The position numbers and the translations under genes were made by a program. Under the pieces are notes generated by a model. It searched no databases. It was not told where the DNA came from and saw nothing but the letters and a program-made list of their open reading frames with translations. Of a stretch of DNA of 64,000 nt, positions 27,167 to 38,141 are shown in pieces; the stretch's first letter is position 1; each line of letters opens with the position of its first letter. Origin of the DNA: Sphingomonas folli (GTDB lineage: Bacteria; Pseudomonadota; Alphaproteobacteria; Sphingomonadales; Sphingomonadaceae); the NCBI RefSeq assembly GCF_019429525.1, contig NZ_JAHXZL010000008.1:172027-236026 (forward strand). Reading direction: 5' to 3'.

Positions 27167-28414
27167 TTAGCCGAAGATGCCAGCGTTGAGGGCGCCTACG
27201 GAGCGCAGAAGCACGGCCTGATTGACGACTAAGTCGCTGCGTGCGCCGGCCAACGAGAGCTGCGCACCGCGCAGGCTCTGATCGGCGATCAGAATGTCCA
27301 GTGTGGATCGAAGCCCCAGTGAATATTCCGCGCGAACGCCCTCCAGCGCACGCGTGGCGGCCGCCACCGCGCGCTCACCCGCGTCGACACGCGCGCGAGC
27401 CGCGGCAGCGTTGGACCAGGCGGTGTCGGCGTTGCGCACGGCCTCGCGCTCCGCCGCATCACGATCATAGCCGGCGGCACGTGCACCCGCCGCTGCGGCG
27501 CGCACGCGCGATGCCACGACGCCGCCAGTCAGCAGCGGCAGGCGAAACGTCACTCCTGCGCTCGCGGCTCGGAGCGCACCGTCGCGCGACCCGAATGCGA
27601 AGCCGTAGCCATAGCTGCCGCCGAGGCCGAGCGATGGCGCGCCCTCAGAGCGGGCCTGATCGACCCGCGCGCGGGCTGCCTGCTCGTCTGATGCCGCCGC
27701 TAGTACGCCAGGATTGGCCTGAACGGCGCGCTCACGCGCCGCCAATGCACTGGAGGGCAGGCCGGGTAGCGCCGCGCTAGGCTGCTCCAGCCGTCCGGGA
27801 GCGCGTCCGACCAGGGCGCGGTACTGCGCCTCCGCGGCGGCGAGCGCGGCACGGGCGCTCAGCTCCGTCGCGGTCGCCCCCTCACGTTGGGCGCGCAACT
27901 GCATCACGTCGGTCTGCGTGCCGGTCCCCAGCCGGAAGCGCGCCTCTGCTTCAGCAACTTGCCGATCGAGCAACGTGATCTGCGCGCTCGCGATCGTCAA
28001 CGCCTGCTGCTGGAGCAGCAGGTCGGCGAAGGCGGCGACTACGTCGACCAGCACGCTTGCCTCCACGTCGCGCAGCGCTTGCGCACCGGCGGCCCCGTCG
28101 GCGTTCGCGGCGCGTACCGCGCTGCGAACCCGCCCACTGGTCCAGATCGGCAAGTCGGCGGACACGCCACCGGCGGTGTTGCCACCACCGTAGAAGCGGT
28201 CGTAGCCGCCGTTCGCCTCGACGACGGCGGTGAGCCGACCGAGAGCCCGCGCCTGTTCGGGCAGTTCGGCGCGGGCGTCCTGTCGTGCCCGTGCCGCGGC
28301 GAGCAACGGGCTGGTCGCCGCCGCGGCGCGGACAGCCTCGGCCAGGGTCTCGGCCCGCGTCGGCGCGCCGGCGACCGCCAGCGACGCGGCCGCGAGCAGC
28401 AGTCGTCTATTCAT
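27167..28414 (-). CDS. TolC-family outer membrane efflux protein
   Basis: A 415-residue outer membrane factor. It has an N-terminal signal peptide (MNRRLLLAAASLAVAGAPTRA) and two internally similar helical repeats typical of OEP/TolC proteins: the first around LLAAARARQDARAELPEQAR, the second around ALDRARVDQARSEGAPSLG-like segments. The C-terminal part (EYSLGLRSTLDILIADQSL) is the conserved TolC turn. It forms the channel through the outer membrane for the HlyD adaptor and ABC transporter of the same operon. Its start overlaps the permease gene end by 8 bp, so it is the last gene of a compact five-gene operon. Confidence 0.92.
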   Translation of the reverse strand: MNRRLLLAAASLAVAGAPTRAETLAEAVRAAAATSPLLAAARARQDARAELPEQARALGRLTAVVEANGGYDRFYGGGNTAGGVSADLPIWTSGRVRSAVRAANADGAAGAQALRDVEASVLVDVVAAFADLLLQQQALTIASAQITLLDRQVAEAEARFRLGTGTQTDVMQLRAQREGATATELSARAALAAAEAQYRALVGRAPGRLEQPSAALPGLPSSALAARERAVQANPGVLAAASDEQAARARVDQARSEGAPSLGLGGSYGYGFAFGSRDGALRAASAGVTFRLPLLTGGVVASRVRAAAAGARAAGYDRDAAEREAVRNADTAWSNAAAARARVDAGERAVAAATRALEGVRAEYSLGLRSTLDILIADQSLRGAQLSLAGARSDLVVNQAVLLRSVGALNAGIFG

Positions 28415-30848
28415 GTCGCAGCGCCCACGCCGGGGTGGCGCGGCTCGCGCGAATCGACTGCGACAGCACCGTCACCACCGCGATCACCAACGTCAGCGCG
28501 CTCGCGCCAAGGAAGAACAGCGGGGACAAGGCGACGTGGTCGTCGAACCCAGCGAGCCACGTGCGCATCGCTACCCAGGCGAGCGGCCAAGCGATCAGAT
28601 TTGCTAACAGCACCGGGCGCAGGAACTGCCCGACGAGCAGCTTGGCAACGTCGTTCGAGGTCGCTCCCAGCGTCTTGCGCACGCCGATCTCACGTGTGCG
28701 CCGGGCGGTGGTGAAGGACGCGAGGCCCCACAACCCCACACATCCGATCGCGACGGCCAGGATCGCGCCGATCGCGAACAGGTTCGCCATCTGCTGGTCG
28801 GACTTGCCGAGCCGGTCGAGCGCCTGCACAGCGGTGTAGCCGTCGAACGGCAGCCGCGGTACCGTTCCGCGCCACTCGGCCTGGGCGCGCTCGAGAAAGG
28901 TCTTGGTGTTGCCGTCGAAGCGGATCACGGCGATGCCGTTCTTCACCGTGCGCGCCGACAGGAGATAGAGCGTGGGCGACACCGGTCGGCGCGCCGAATC
29001 GACCCGCATATTCTCGATCACGCCGACGATCGTGCGCGGCCCCTCGGTGGGTCCCACCGTCCGGCCGATCGCGTCGGCGGGTGAGGCGAAGTGGAATGCG
29101 CGCGCCGCGGCGCGGTTGATCACCACGTTGGCGGGAGCGTTCGTGTTTGATCCATCCTGCGCGATGTCGGGGTCGCGGTCGGCCGGGCGCGCCGGGTCGA
29201 GCAGTCGCCCGGCGAGCAGCCGCGCACGCAGCGTCTCGAAATAGCCCTGCGACACCGAGTAGAACTCGATCGAGGGCCCGTACCCGGGCAAGCCGGGCAC
29301 CGCATAGGTGTTTGCCGACACATAGTTGCCGATGCCGGGAACGCTGGTGCCCGCTGCCGCCGACCGAGCGCCCGGCAGTGCGGCGAAGCGGCGCAGCAGG
29401 TCGGTGCGCTGCGCCTCGTCCAGGCTGGCGCTGGCGTAGGAGCGGACCAGCAGCAGCTGCTGACGGTCGTAGCCGACGTCGGCGCTGCGGACGTGATGCG
29501 TCTGCGCGACGAGCACGGCGGTACCGACAATCAGCGCGATCGTCACCGCGAACTGGAACACGACCAGCGCCTCACGGACGCGCGCGCCGGCGTGGCCGCC
29601 GCCCGGGCCGCGCGCCGAGGCTAGCACCGCGGCGGCAGGGACGCGCGCTAGCACGATCGCCGGGTACAGGCCCGCCGTCAGTCCCACCACCAGCGCGAGC
29701 AGCAGCAGCGGCAGCAGCACGCCATCGACGCCGGCGTAGCGGATCGAGAGCGTCAGCCCGGTCGCCGCGTTGATCAGCGGCACGCCCAGCTCGGCGAGAC
29801 CGAGCCCCAGCGCGGCGGCAGCCAGCGCGGTGACCACTGCCTCTCCGAGATAGTGACGCATTAGGGCGGCGCGATCGGCGCCGAGCACCTTCCGCATTCC
29901 CACCTCGCGCGCGCGCAGCCCGGCGCGCGCGGTGGCGAGATTGACGTAGTTCACCACGGCGACGAGCAGCGTCAGCAACCCGATGATGCCGAGTGTCGCC
30001 ACCATCAGTCTGGAGCCGGGCGCCTCGAAATGGCGCGACGCGATCGGTCGGACGTTGAAGGCGAAACGATAGTCGGGGACCTCGGGAGTCTCGTTGGTGA
30101 CGTGGCGCGCCGCCAGTGCCGGCAGCGCCGCCGCGAACCGCTCCGCCGCCTCCCGCCCGGGGAGCCGGACGAAGGTCTCGACGCTGTTGTAGTTCCACTG
30201 GTGGTTCGACTTATAATCGGGATCGGCAGGCGACTCCGAGTAGGTCATCGGCGCGATCAGGTCGAAGCGCAGCTCGGACGCGTCGGGCAGATCGGGGACG
30301 ACCGCGACAACGCGATAATTGGTCTGCTGGCCGCGGCTCGTCACCGGCAGCGTGCCACCTAGCGCAGCGGTAGGGGAGCCGAAATATTTCGCGGCGGTGC
30401 GCGCGGTGATCACCAATTGGCTCGGATCGCGGAATAACGGCGGCAGCGCGCCCGCGACCGGGCTCAGCCGGAATACCGCGAACACGTCCGGGTCGACCGA
30501 TGCGAGGCGCTCGCGCACGCCGATGCCGTCTCGGACCACCGCGACGTCGCGGCTCTCCACCCGCGTGCCGATCGTGCCGGGCAGGTCGGCGCGGATCGCG
30601 GTGAGCGCGGCGACTGGGGAGTTCTGCGTATGGGCCGCATCCTCCGGTGCGCCGGTGCCCGCCCCACCGACGAGGTAGAGGTCCTGCCAGCCCGGCAGCC
30701 ACTTCTCGTATGAGGTCTCGAAGCGGACGTAGAGGCCGAGCACGAGGAACACCGCGATGCCGAGCGCCAGGCCGCCGATGTTGAGCGCGGCGTAGAGGCG
30801 GTGGCGGGTGAGCGAGCGCCAGAAGGCGACGAGCGTGAAGCGATCCAT
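28407..30848 (-). CDS. MacB/FtsX-type ABC transporter permease
   Basis: An 813-residue inner membrane protein with two FtsX units. The N-terminal MacB core starts with TM helix about 21-40 (LNIGGLALGIAVFLVLGLYV), then a periplasmic domain. Three TM helices lie around 290-400, a second periplasmic domain follows, and a last FtsX block around 700-810 contains the signature TRREIGVRKTLGATSNDVAK. MacB-type permeases use ATP to drive periplasmic substrates through a TolC duct rather than moving them across the inner membrane. The partner ATPase is the next gene upstream (gap 8 bp), TolC the next downstream. Substrate unknown. Confidence 0.92.
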   Translation of the reverse strand: MDRFTLVAFWRSLTRHRLYAALNIGGLALGIAVFLVLGLYVRFETSYEKWLPGWQDLYLVGGAGTGAPEDAAHTQNSPVAALTAIRADLPGTIGTRVESRDVAVVRDGIGVRERLASVDPDVFAVFRLSPVAGALPPLFRDPSQLVITARTAAKYFGSPTAALGGTLPVTSRGQQTNYRVVAVVPDLPDASELRFDLIAPMTYSESPADPDYKSNHQWNYNSVETFVRLPGREAAERFAAALPALAARHVTNETPEVPDYRFAFNVRPIASRHFEAPGSRLMVATLGIIGLLTLLVAVVNYVNLATARAGLRAREVGMRKVLGADRAALMRHYLGEAVVTALAAAALGLGLAELGVPLINAATGLTLSIRYAGVDGVLLPLLLLALVVGLTAGLYPAIVLARVPAAAVLASARGPGGGHAGARVREALVVFQFAVTIALIVGTAVLVAQTHHVRSADVGYDRQQLLLVRSYASASLDEAQRTDLLRRFAALPGARSAAAGTSVPGIGNYVSANTYAVPGLPGYGPSIEFYSVSQGYFETLRARLLAGRLLDPARPADRDPDIAQDGSNTNAPANVVINRAAARAFHFASPADAIGRTVGPTEGPRTIVGVIENMRVDSARRPVSPTLYLLSARTVKNGIAVIRFDGNTKTFLERAQAEWRGTVPRLPFDGYTAVQALDRLGKSDQQMANLFAIGAILAVAIGCVGLWGLASFTTARRTREIGVRKTLGATSNDVAKLLVGQFLRPVLLANLIAWPLAWVAMRTWLAGFDDHVALSPLFFLGASALTLVIAVVTVLSQSIRASRATPAWALRHE

Positions 30849-30856
30849 GTCGGCGC

Positions 30857-31537
30857 TCAGATCTGCCGCGCGACCGAGGCGACCACGCGCCCGTCGAGCA
30901 TGTCGATCCGCCGCCCGACAAGGTCGGCGTGCGCTGGCGAATGAGTGACCATGACGATCGTCGCGCCGGCACGGTTCAGCGAATCGAGGATGCCCATCAC
31001 CTGCGCGCCGTTCTCAGTGTCGAGGTTGCCGGTAGGCTCGTCGGCGAGGATCAGCTTCGGATCGCCCACCACCGCGCGCGCGATGGCGGCGCGCTGCTGC
31101 TGACCGCCCGAGAGCTGATGCGGATAGTGGCGTGCCCGATGCGAGATGCCGACCCGGTCCATCGCCGCCTCGACGCGCTGGCGCCGGTTGCCGCGACCGT
31201 CACGGCGATAGGCGAGGCCTAGCTCGATGTTCTCGGCGATGGTCAGCTCGTCGATCAGGTTGAAGCTCTGGAACACGAAGCCGAGCGTGCGCGCGCGGAA
31301 CTGCGCCAGCGCGGTCTCATCCTCTCTCGCCAGGTCGTGGCCCTCGAACAAATACTGCCCGGACGATGGCCGGTCGACCGTGCCGAGCGTGTTGAGCAGG
31401 GTCGACTTGCCGCAGCCGGACGGCCCCATGATGGCGACGAACTCGCCCGCGCGAACGGAGAGGTTGATGTCGGCGAGGGCGGTGGTCTCCACCTCGTCGG
31501 AGATGTAGCGGCGCTGGATAGCCCGGAGCTCGATCAC
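30857..31537 (-). CDS. ABC transporter ATP-binding protein (MacB/LolD type)
   Basis: A 226-residue ATPase. Walker A is GPSGCGKS (residues 38-45), the signature motif LSGGQQQR, Walker [13 protein letters not shown], and the His switch TH in VMVTHSP. The length and the DEPTGNLD sequence place it with the MacB/LolD/FtsE group that pairs with FtsX-like permeases. It is cytosolic and associated with the permease encoded 8 bp downstream. It lies 10 bp after the HlyD-like adaptor gene. It powers the putative tripartite efflux or envelope-maintenance system. Confidence 0.94.
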   Translation of the reverse strand: MIELRAIQRRYISDEVETTALADINLSVRAGEFVAIMGPSGCGKSTLLNTLGTVDRPSSGQYLFEGHDLAREDETALAQFRARTLGFVFQSFNLIDELTIAENIELGLAYRRDGRGNRRQRVEAAMDRVGISHRARHYPHQLSGGQQQRAAIARAVVGDPKLILADEPTGNLDTENGAQVMGILDSLNRAGATIVMVTHSPAHADLVGRRIDMLDGRVVASVARQI

Positions 31538-31547
31538 GAATATTCCC

Positions 31548-32843
31548 CTAGCTCAGGTTGATGATGGCGGCCTTGTTGAAGGCGCCGGTGTCGGAGGTGA
31601 CGATCCGCTCGCCCGGCGCGAGGCCGGCGAGAATCTCCACCGACTCGGTGTTGCGAAGCCCTATGCGGATGGCGCGCCGGGTGGCGTGGCGGCCGCGGGC
31701 GTCGAGCACGTAGGCCACGGCGCCACCGTCGCTGTCGAGCCAGCCGCCTACGGGCGCGACGATGGTGGCGCGCGGTGTACCCAGTACGATCGTCGCGTCC
31801 ATCGCCTGGCCGCGGTTCAGCCCGCGCGGCGGTGCGCGGAACGTCAGCTCGACGCGGAAGCGACCGTTAGTGACGGCAGGCAGCACCTTGCTCACGCTCA
31901 GCGCCGCGCCCTCGGTGGTGGCGCGCTGGCCGACCGCAACGCGGCCGAGAAAATACTGGTCGACGTCGGCGACTAACTTCCACGCGCCCTCGCTGTCGAC
32001 CTGCCCAGCCGGATCACCCGGCTTGAGCGACTGGCCGGGCTGGATCGTGAAGTTGGTCAACCGCCCGGTCGCGGGCGCACGAAGCGTCAGCGAGTCCATA
32101 CCGTCGCGCACCGCCGCGAGATTGCTCGACAGCCGCGCGCGCGTGTCCGCGAGGCGACGCGCCTGCAGGCCGGCGATGCCGCGCTCGGCCCCCTCGGCGC
32201 TGTGGAGCTGGCGCGAGCGGCGCCGCTGGTAGCTCGCCTCCTCCTGGTAGCTGCGCAGGCCAGCGTCGGACAGGAAGCCCTCCTGGTGGAGTTGCTCACG
32301 GATGATCAGGTCGCGGCGCGCCTTGATGAGATCATAGTCGGCGCCGGCGACCTGCGTGTCGCGGTCGCGCTGACCGCGCTCGAGGCTTAGGTCCTCTGCG
32401 GAGAGCTGCCCGAGCTGGCTCGCGATCTGCGCCTCGCGCGTCAGGATATCCAAACGGAGCTGCGGGTTGGCGAGCGTCGCCAGCGGCTGACCGGCGGTCA
32501 CCGTGGCGCCGTCCTGGACCAGCAGACGCTGAACCTGGCCGCCCTGCACCACGCCCACCAAGGTGGTCAGCTGAGGTGCGACGGTGGCGCGGGTCGGGAC
32601 ATTGTCGTCGAACGGAGCGCGGCGCACCGCAGCGGTCTGCACGTCGGCGAGCGCGACATTGGCGGAGTCCGCCGCCGGCAGCCACCACCAGACCAAGAAG
32701 GCCAGTGCGACCGCGCCGGTGGCGAGCGCGACGCGCCGCCATCGCTTCGTGGCCCAGCGGCCGCGAGACGTGACGCGACGGTCCATCCCGGCGCCGCTCT
32801 CGGCGTGCGCGCCATCGGCCGCCGACAGCGCGCGATCAGTCAC
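31548..32843 (-). CDS. HlyD/MacA-type periplasmic adaptor protein
   Basis: A 431-residue membrane fusion protein. A short cytoplasmic N-terminus is followed by one TM helix (about 38-55, VALATGAVALAFLVWWWLP). The lipoyl/barrel-sandwich halves flank a long coiled coil (about 130-240, rich in Arg, Glu and Leu, for example SLERGQRDRDTQVAG). Beta-barrel and membrane-proximal domains follow, ending APGERIVTSDTGAFN. It bridges the MacB-like permease and TolC. Its start overlaps the UrcA gene end by 8 bp, so it is translationally coupled to it and driven by the sigma-54 promoter upstream. Confidence 0.9.
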   Translation of the reverse strand: MTDRALSAADGAHAESGAGMDRRVTSRGRWATKRWRRVALATGAVALAFLVWWWLPAADSANVALADVQTAAVRRAPFDDNVPTRATVAPQLTTLVGVVQGGQVQRLLVQDGATVTAGQPLATLANPQLRLDILTREAQIASQLGQLSAEDLSLERGQRDRDTQVAGADYDLIKARRDLIIREQLHQEGFLSDAGLRSYQEEASYQRRRSRQLHSAEGAERGIAGLQARRLADTRARLSSNLAAVRDGMDSLTLRAPATGRLTNFTIQPGQSLKPGDPAGQVDSEGAWKLVADVDQYFLGRVAVGQRATTEGAALSVSKVLPAVTNGRFRVELTFRAPPRGLNRGQAMDATIVLGTPRATIVAPVGGWLDSDGGAVAYVLDARGRHATRRAIRIGLRNTESVEILAGLAPGERIVTSDTGAFNKAAIINLS

Positions 32844-33144
32844 GGACGATGCCCGCGGCGCGCCGGGCGCGATTCAGCGCACGCTCGCGGCACGTCGGGT
32901 CGACGGCGTAGCGCTGCCACACGCTGGCGGCACAGACTTGGCTGGCCGCGCCGGCGAGACGGCGCTCGAAGGTGGCGCGGCCGGCCGGTCGGCCGAGGTC
33001 GAGGTCGGCGTAGCTGACATGGGCGGTACGCATCTGCTCGACCTCGCTCGACTGCGCCGTCGCGGGGGCGGCAGCGAGAACGAGCGTGACGGCGCCGGCG
33101 ATGCTCAACAGCGAGCAGAGGGCGCGTTGCGCGTTGGTGATCAT
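32836..33144 (-). CDS. UrcA family protein
   Basis: A 102-residue exported protein. Signal peptide: about residues 1-30, ending APATAQS. The mature part has the UrcA family pattern: AHVSYADLDLGRPAGRATFE with the conserved Y.DLDL, then the RRLAGAASQVC segment with a Cys and a second Cys near DPTCRERA, probably forming a disulfide. UrcA proteins are common in sphingomonads and caulobacters and have no known function. ATG 33144 has AAGGAGAAAG upstream. As first gene of the efflux operon, right after a sigma-54 promoter, it is likely a periplasmic accessory or sensor for the transporter; that role is inference. Confidence 0.85.
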   Translation of the reverse strand: MITNAQRALCSLLSIAGAVTLVLAAAPATAQSSEVEQMRTAHVSYADLDLGRPAGRATFERRLAGAASQVCAASVWQRYAVDPTCRERALNRARRAAGIVRD

Positions 33145-33192
33145 GAGCTTTCTCCTTCTCACGTCGGCGTTGGCGTCGACGCAGGGAGACGT

Positions 33193-33208
33193 TGCAGGCA
33201 CCGTGCCA
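33193..33208 (-). promoter_or_regulatory. Sigma-54 promoter for the UrcA-HlyD-ABC-TolC operon
   Basis: On the minus strand the sequence reads TGGCACG, four bases, CTGCA: the GG and GC dinucleotides of the -24/-12 elements are exactly 10 nt apart (GG, N10, GC), close to the consensus TGGCACG-N4-TTGCA. It lies about 50 bp before ATG 33144, giving a short leader. An NtrC-type activator is encoded divergently. Confidence 0.8.
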
Positions 33209-33262
33209 ATTGCTCGTCGTCGAGGATGGGGTCGCATGGCGCGGGCGCCTCTGGCCGAAACG

Positions 33263-33300
33263 TGTCCATTCTCGGACAGTCCTGCGTCCGCGAGCGGACA
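33263..33300. promoter_or_regulatory. Paired enhancer palindromes for the NtrC-type activator
   Basis: Two 16-bp dyads of the form NGTCC-N6-GGACA at 33263-33278 (TGTCCATTCTCGGACA) and 33285-33300 (CGTCCGCGAGCGGACA). They start 22 bp apart, two helical turns. They lie about 60-90 bp upstream of the sigma-54 promoter, where enhancer-binding proteins normally dock. A shorter dyad GGTCCGACC follows near 33313. Confidence 0.75.
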
Positions 33301-33346
33301 ATCGCACCGCGCGGTCCGACCCTGCGCCTCGTCGCTCCTCTTTGGC

Positions 33347-34756
<1,410 letters not shown>

Positions 34757-34814
34757 CCACTCGCTCGCGCTGCGCCTCGCGCTACGCGCCGCGCTGTTCC
34801 TCGCGCTGGCGACG

Positions 34815-36074
34815 GTGACCGCGGTGCTGGTGGCGTGGTGGCGCGCGCCGACCGCTGCGCTGCTCTGCGCCGGCGCCACCGTCGCCGCCGGTGCGGCGGT
34901 GTGGCGACTGATCGATCAGGGCAACGCCGAGCTGGCGCGCTTCGTCGCCGCGCTGGAGCGGGGTGATCTCAGCCAGTCCTTCTCGCGCCCGCGCCGCGGG
35001 GCCGGTTTCGACGATCTCGGCGCCGCTTATGATCGCGCGATGTCACGCCTGCGGGATGAGCGCGCCGCCACGCTCGGCAAGGTCCGCTTCGCCGAGGCGC
35101 TGGTGGATGGCGCCCCGGTGGCCCTGCTGCTGGTCGAACAGGACGGAAGCGTTCATTTCACCAACAAGGCGGCACGCCGCCTGTTCGGGCGCGACCGGCC
35201 CTGCCCGGCGGACGCACTGGTGCGCTACGGTCGTGACTTCGCGGATGCGGTCGCGCGCACCGCACCGGCACCGACGCGGCTGGCGCATCTCGCGCTCGGT
35301 GGCCTGCCGCAGCGGGTGGCGATCGACGTGACCCTGCTGGAGGCGCCTGGCAGCGCGCCGCGGCGTATCGTCGCGTGCAAGGTGATCCAGGCCGAACTCG
35401 ACGGTGCCGAACTGGCGGCGCAGGTGGATCTCGTCCGCGTCCTCACCCATGAGATCATGAACTCGCTGACGCCGGTGACCTCGCTCGCGCAGCTCGTCGC
35501 CGCGGCGATGGCGGACGACGGCGCCGATCTCGCCGACGCGCGGCTCGCAGCCGCGGCGCTGGCGCGGCGTGCGGGCGAGCTGGAGCGGTTCGTCGGCAGC
35601 TACCGTCAGTTCAGTGAGGCGCCGGTGATCGCGGCGGAAGCGGTCGATTTGGTCGAGTTGCTCGACGAGGTGGCGCGGCTGTTTCGCGCCAGTGCCGCGG
35701 GTGGGGGAGCGACGCTCGCGCTCACGGTCACGCCGGCGTTGCCGGCGCTTCGCGGTGACCGCGGACTGCTGTCGCAGGTGTTGCTCAACCTGCTCAAGAA
35801 CGCGGGCGAGGCGGCCGCGCCGACCGCGTCGATCACGGTGACGGCGACGCCCACGGAGGATGACCACGTGCGACTCGTCGTGCAGGACAATGGGCCGGGC
35901 ATCCCCCCGTCGTTCGTACATGACGTCTTCCTCCCCTTCTTCACGACAAAGGCGGAGGGTACCGGGATCGGCCTCAGCTTCGCGCGTCAGGTGGTGTTGC
36001 TTCACGGCGGTCAGATCGGCGCACAGCCAGGGCCTCCCGGCCATGTCGAGCTTCTGCTTCCGCTCGCGCCATAA
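34815..36074 (+). CDS. NtrB-like sensor histidine kinase
   Basis: Two N-terminal hydrophobic helices (about 34764-34910 in DNA terms) are followed by a HAMP-like linker (ARFVAALERGDLSQSF), a PAS domain (VDGAPVALLLVEQDGSVHFT), and a kinase core. That core has the phosphoacceptor His in VLTHEIMNSLTPV, N box LLNLLKNAGEA, G1 VQDNGPGIPP, F box FLPFFTTK and G2 GTGIGLSFARQV. The start is unresolved: the frame is open back to GTG 34608, which would overlap the regulator by 149 bp. The next standard codon is GTG 34815, inside the first helix. A non-standard start near the regulator stop is possible. It pairs with the upstream NtrC-type regulator; the signal may be envelope stress or an efflux substrate. 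Confidence 0.85.
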   Translation: MTAVLVAWWRAPTAALLCAGATVAAGAAVWRLIDQGNAELARFVAALERGDLSQSFSRPRRGAGFDDLGAAYDRAMSRLRDERAATLGKVRFAEALVDGAPVALLLVEQDGSVHFTNKAARRLFGRDRPCPADALVRYGRDFADAVARTAPAPTRLAHLALGGLPQRVAIDVTLLEAPGSAPRRIVACKVIQAELDGAELAAQVDLVRVLTHEIMNSLTPVTSLAQLVAAAMADDGADLADARLAAAALARRAGELERFVGSYRQFSEAPVIAAEAVDLVELLDEVARLFRASAAGGGATLALTVTPALPALRGDRGLLSQVLLNLLKNAGEAAAPTASITVTATPTEDDHVRLVVQDNGPGIPPSFVHDVFLPFFTTKAEGTGIGLSFARQVVLLHGGQIGAQPGPPGHVELLLPLAP

Positions 36075-36093
36075 GGTTTGTTATGGATCGAGG

Positions 36094-36152
36094 TGAACAA
36101 ATGTCGGAATTTGGGAAGTGGTCGGTGCGTCCTGAGTAGTCAATATTGGGTC
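36094..36152 (+). repeat. 59-nt dispersed intergenic element, copy G
   Basis: TGAACAAATGTCGG start, TTGGGAAGTGG centre, CCTGAGTAG near position 40 and TATTGGGTC end. It starts 19 bp after the kinase stop codon and lies beyond the 3' end of the PoxB-like gene. Confidence 0.85.
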
Positions 36153-36215
36153 TAACCGCGGGACATGAAGCCTCTGCGACGAGGCGAGATAAGCGAGTCT
36201 CGCCTCGACACGTCG

Positions 36216-37940
36216 CTATCGCAGAATGTTGGTCTTCGCGAGTTCCAGCACCTCGTCGCCGCGACCCGAGATGATCGCCTTCATCATGTACAAGCTGAAG
36301 CCCTTGGCTTGTTCAAGCCCGATCGCTGGCGGGATCGACAGTTCTTGCGTCGCGGTGACGACGTCGACCAGCGCCGGGCCCGGATGCGCGAACGCGTCGC
36401 GCAACGCGCCTTCTAGCGCGTCCGAGCTCTCGACGCGGATGCCGCGCAGGCCGGCGGTGCTCGCCATCTCGGCGAAATTGGGATTTTTCAGATCGACAGC
36501 GCTGTCGACGTAGCCGCCCGCCTTCATCTCCATCGCGACATAGCCGAGCGTGCCGTTGTTGAGCACGACGATCTTGATCGGCAGATCGAGCTGCACCGCC
36601 GACAGCATGTCACCCATCAGCATGGCGAAACCGCCGTCGCCCGACAGCGACACCACTTGCCGGCCGGGGCACGCTGCCTGCGCGCCTAGCGCCTGCGGCA
36701 TCGCGTTCGCCATCGAACCATGATTGAGCGAGCCGAGGATGCGCCGTCGGCCGTTGGTGATGAAGTAGCGCGCCGCCCAGATCACCGGCGTGCCGACATC
36801 GGCGGTGAGGATCGCGTCGTCGTCGGCGACCTTGTTCAACACCTTGGCCAGGAATTGCGGGTGGAGCGGCGTGTTCGCGGGTCGCGGCGTGGCGAGATCG
36901 TCGAGCTTGGATCGGGTGCTGGCGTAATGCTTTCGCGCCGAGTTCAGAAACTTGGGCGATCGTTTGCCTGAGAGCTGCGGTAGCAACGCGCCGATAGTCT
37001 CGCGCACATCGCCCAGAACGCCGAGGGTGAGTGGAATGCGCCGCCCGAGCGCGCCAGGATCGCGATCAACTTGCGCCACCTGAGCGCCGGCTGGATAGAA
37101 GTTGCGATACGGGAAGTCGGTCCCAAGCATCAGCAGCGTGTCGCAATCTTTCATCGCATGATAGCCGGACTCGAAACCGAGGAACCCTGTCATTCCGACA
37201 TCGAATGGGTTGTCCCATTCGAGATGTTCCTTGCCGCGATAGGCGTGGACGACTGGCGCCTGGAGCGCGTCGGCGAGCGCGACCACCTCGTCATGCGCCC
37301 CAGCACACCCCGAGCCGCACAGCATGGTGATCATCCCCGAACCGTTGAGTAGCGACGCCAGCTTCGCGATCTCGCCTGAGTCGGGCACCAGCCGGGCAGG
37401 GGCAGGCGGCGTGAAGGTGGCTGACGTGCCTTTCGGCACCTCCAGCAGCGATACGTCGCCTGGCACGACCAGCACGGCGACCCCGCGCATCCCCAGAGCG
37501 GTCCGCATCGCGCGGTGGAGCAGCTCGGGCATCTGCGCCGGGTTGGTCACCATCTCGCAAAAATGGCTGCATTCCCGGAACAGCTCGGTCGGGTGCGTCT
37601 CCTGGAAATAGCTCAGCCCGATCTCGGATGACGGGATATGACTGACGATCGCGAGCACCGGCTGGCGACCGCGATGGCAGTCGTACAGCCCGTTTATAAG
37701 GTGGAGATGTCCCGGCCCGCAGCTTCCCGCGCACACAGCAAGCGTGCCCGACGCCGCGGCCTCGGCGCCGGCCGCAAACGCGCCGGCCTCTTCGTGGCGA
37801 ACGTGCATCCACTCGATCGTGCCCAGCCTGCGCAGGCTGTCGTTGATCGCGTTGAGGCTGTCGCCCGTCACGCCCCAAATACGCTTCACCCCGGCGCTGG
37901 CGAGCGTGGTTGTGAGCAGATCGGCGATCGTCATGGCCAT
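36216..37940 (-). CDS. poxB: Thiamine pyrophosphate enzyme, pyruvate oxidase (PoxB)-like
   Basis: A 574-residue ThDP enzyme, close to the 572 of E. coli PoxB (ubiquinone-dependent pyruvate dehydrogenase). N-terminal PYR domain: [20 protein letters not shown] with the catalytic Glu in [18 protein letters not shown]. The central domain would bind FAD. The C-terminal PP domain has the ThDP-Mg motif [20 protein letters not shown] and [16 protein letters not shown]. It decarboxylates pyruvate to acetate and CO2, feeding electrons to quinone at the inner membrane. ATG 37940 has AAAGGAA upstream; the frame extends to 37994 without a better signal. It is preceded by the TetR gene on the same strand, 200 bp away, and is probably stationary-phase induced. 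Confidence 0.88.
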   Translation of the reverse strand: MAMTIADLLTTTLASAGVKRIWGVTGDSLNAINDSLRRLGTIEWMHVRHEEAGAFAAGAEAAASGTLAVCAGSCGPGHLHLINGLYDCHRGRQPVLAIVSHIPSSEIGLSYFQETHPTELFRECSHFCEMVTNPAQMPELLHRAMRTALGMRGVAVLVVPGDVSLLEVPKGTSATFTPPAPARLVPDSGEIAKLASLLNGSGMITMLCGSGCAGAHDEVVALADALQAPVVHAYRGKEHLEWDNPFDVGMTGFLGFESGYHAMKDCDTLLMLGTDFPYRNFYPAGAQVAQVDRDPGALGRRIPLTLGVLGDVRETIGALLPQLSGKRSPKFLNSARKHYASTRSKLDDLATPRPANTPLHPQFLAKVLNKVADDDAILTADVGTPVIWAARYFITNGRRRILGSLNHGSMANAMPQALGAQAACPGRQVVSLSGDGGFAMLMGDMLSAVQLDLPIKIVVLNNGTLGYVAMEMKAGGYVDSAVDLKNPNFAEMASTAGLRGIRVESSDALEGALRDAFAHPGPALVDVVTATQELSIPPAIGLEQAKGFSLYMMKAIISGRGDEVLELAKTNILR

Positions 37941-38141
37941 CGAGTATTCCTTTGCGAGCAGCGCGGTCAGCGGATCGGGAGCGCTGCACGCCACAACGCG
38001 TCACCTAAGCTGCCGCCGCATACCCTATGCCACAGGCATTCAGCTCAACCCTTAGGTGCTCGGACCCGGTCAAGCCTTCGGATGGATCGATGGCCGCCCT
38101 TTGGAAGCGATTGAGCAACGGGAAACGGCTTCTTCTGGGTC

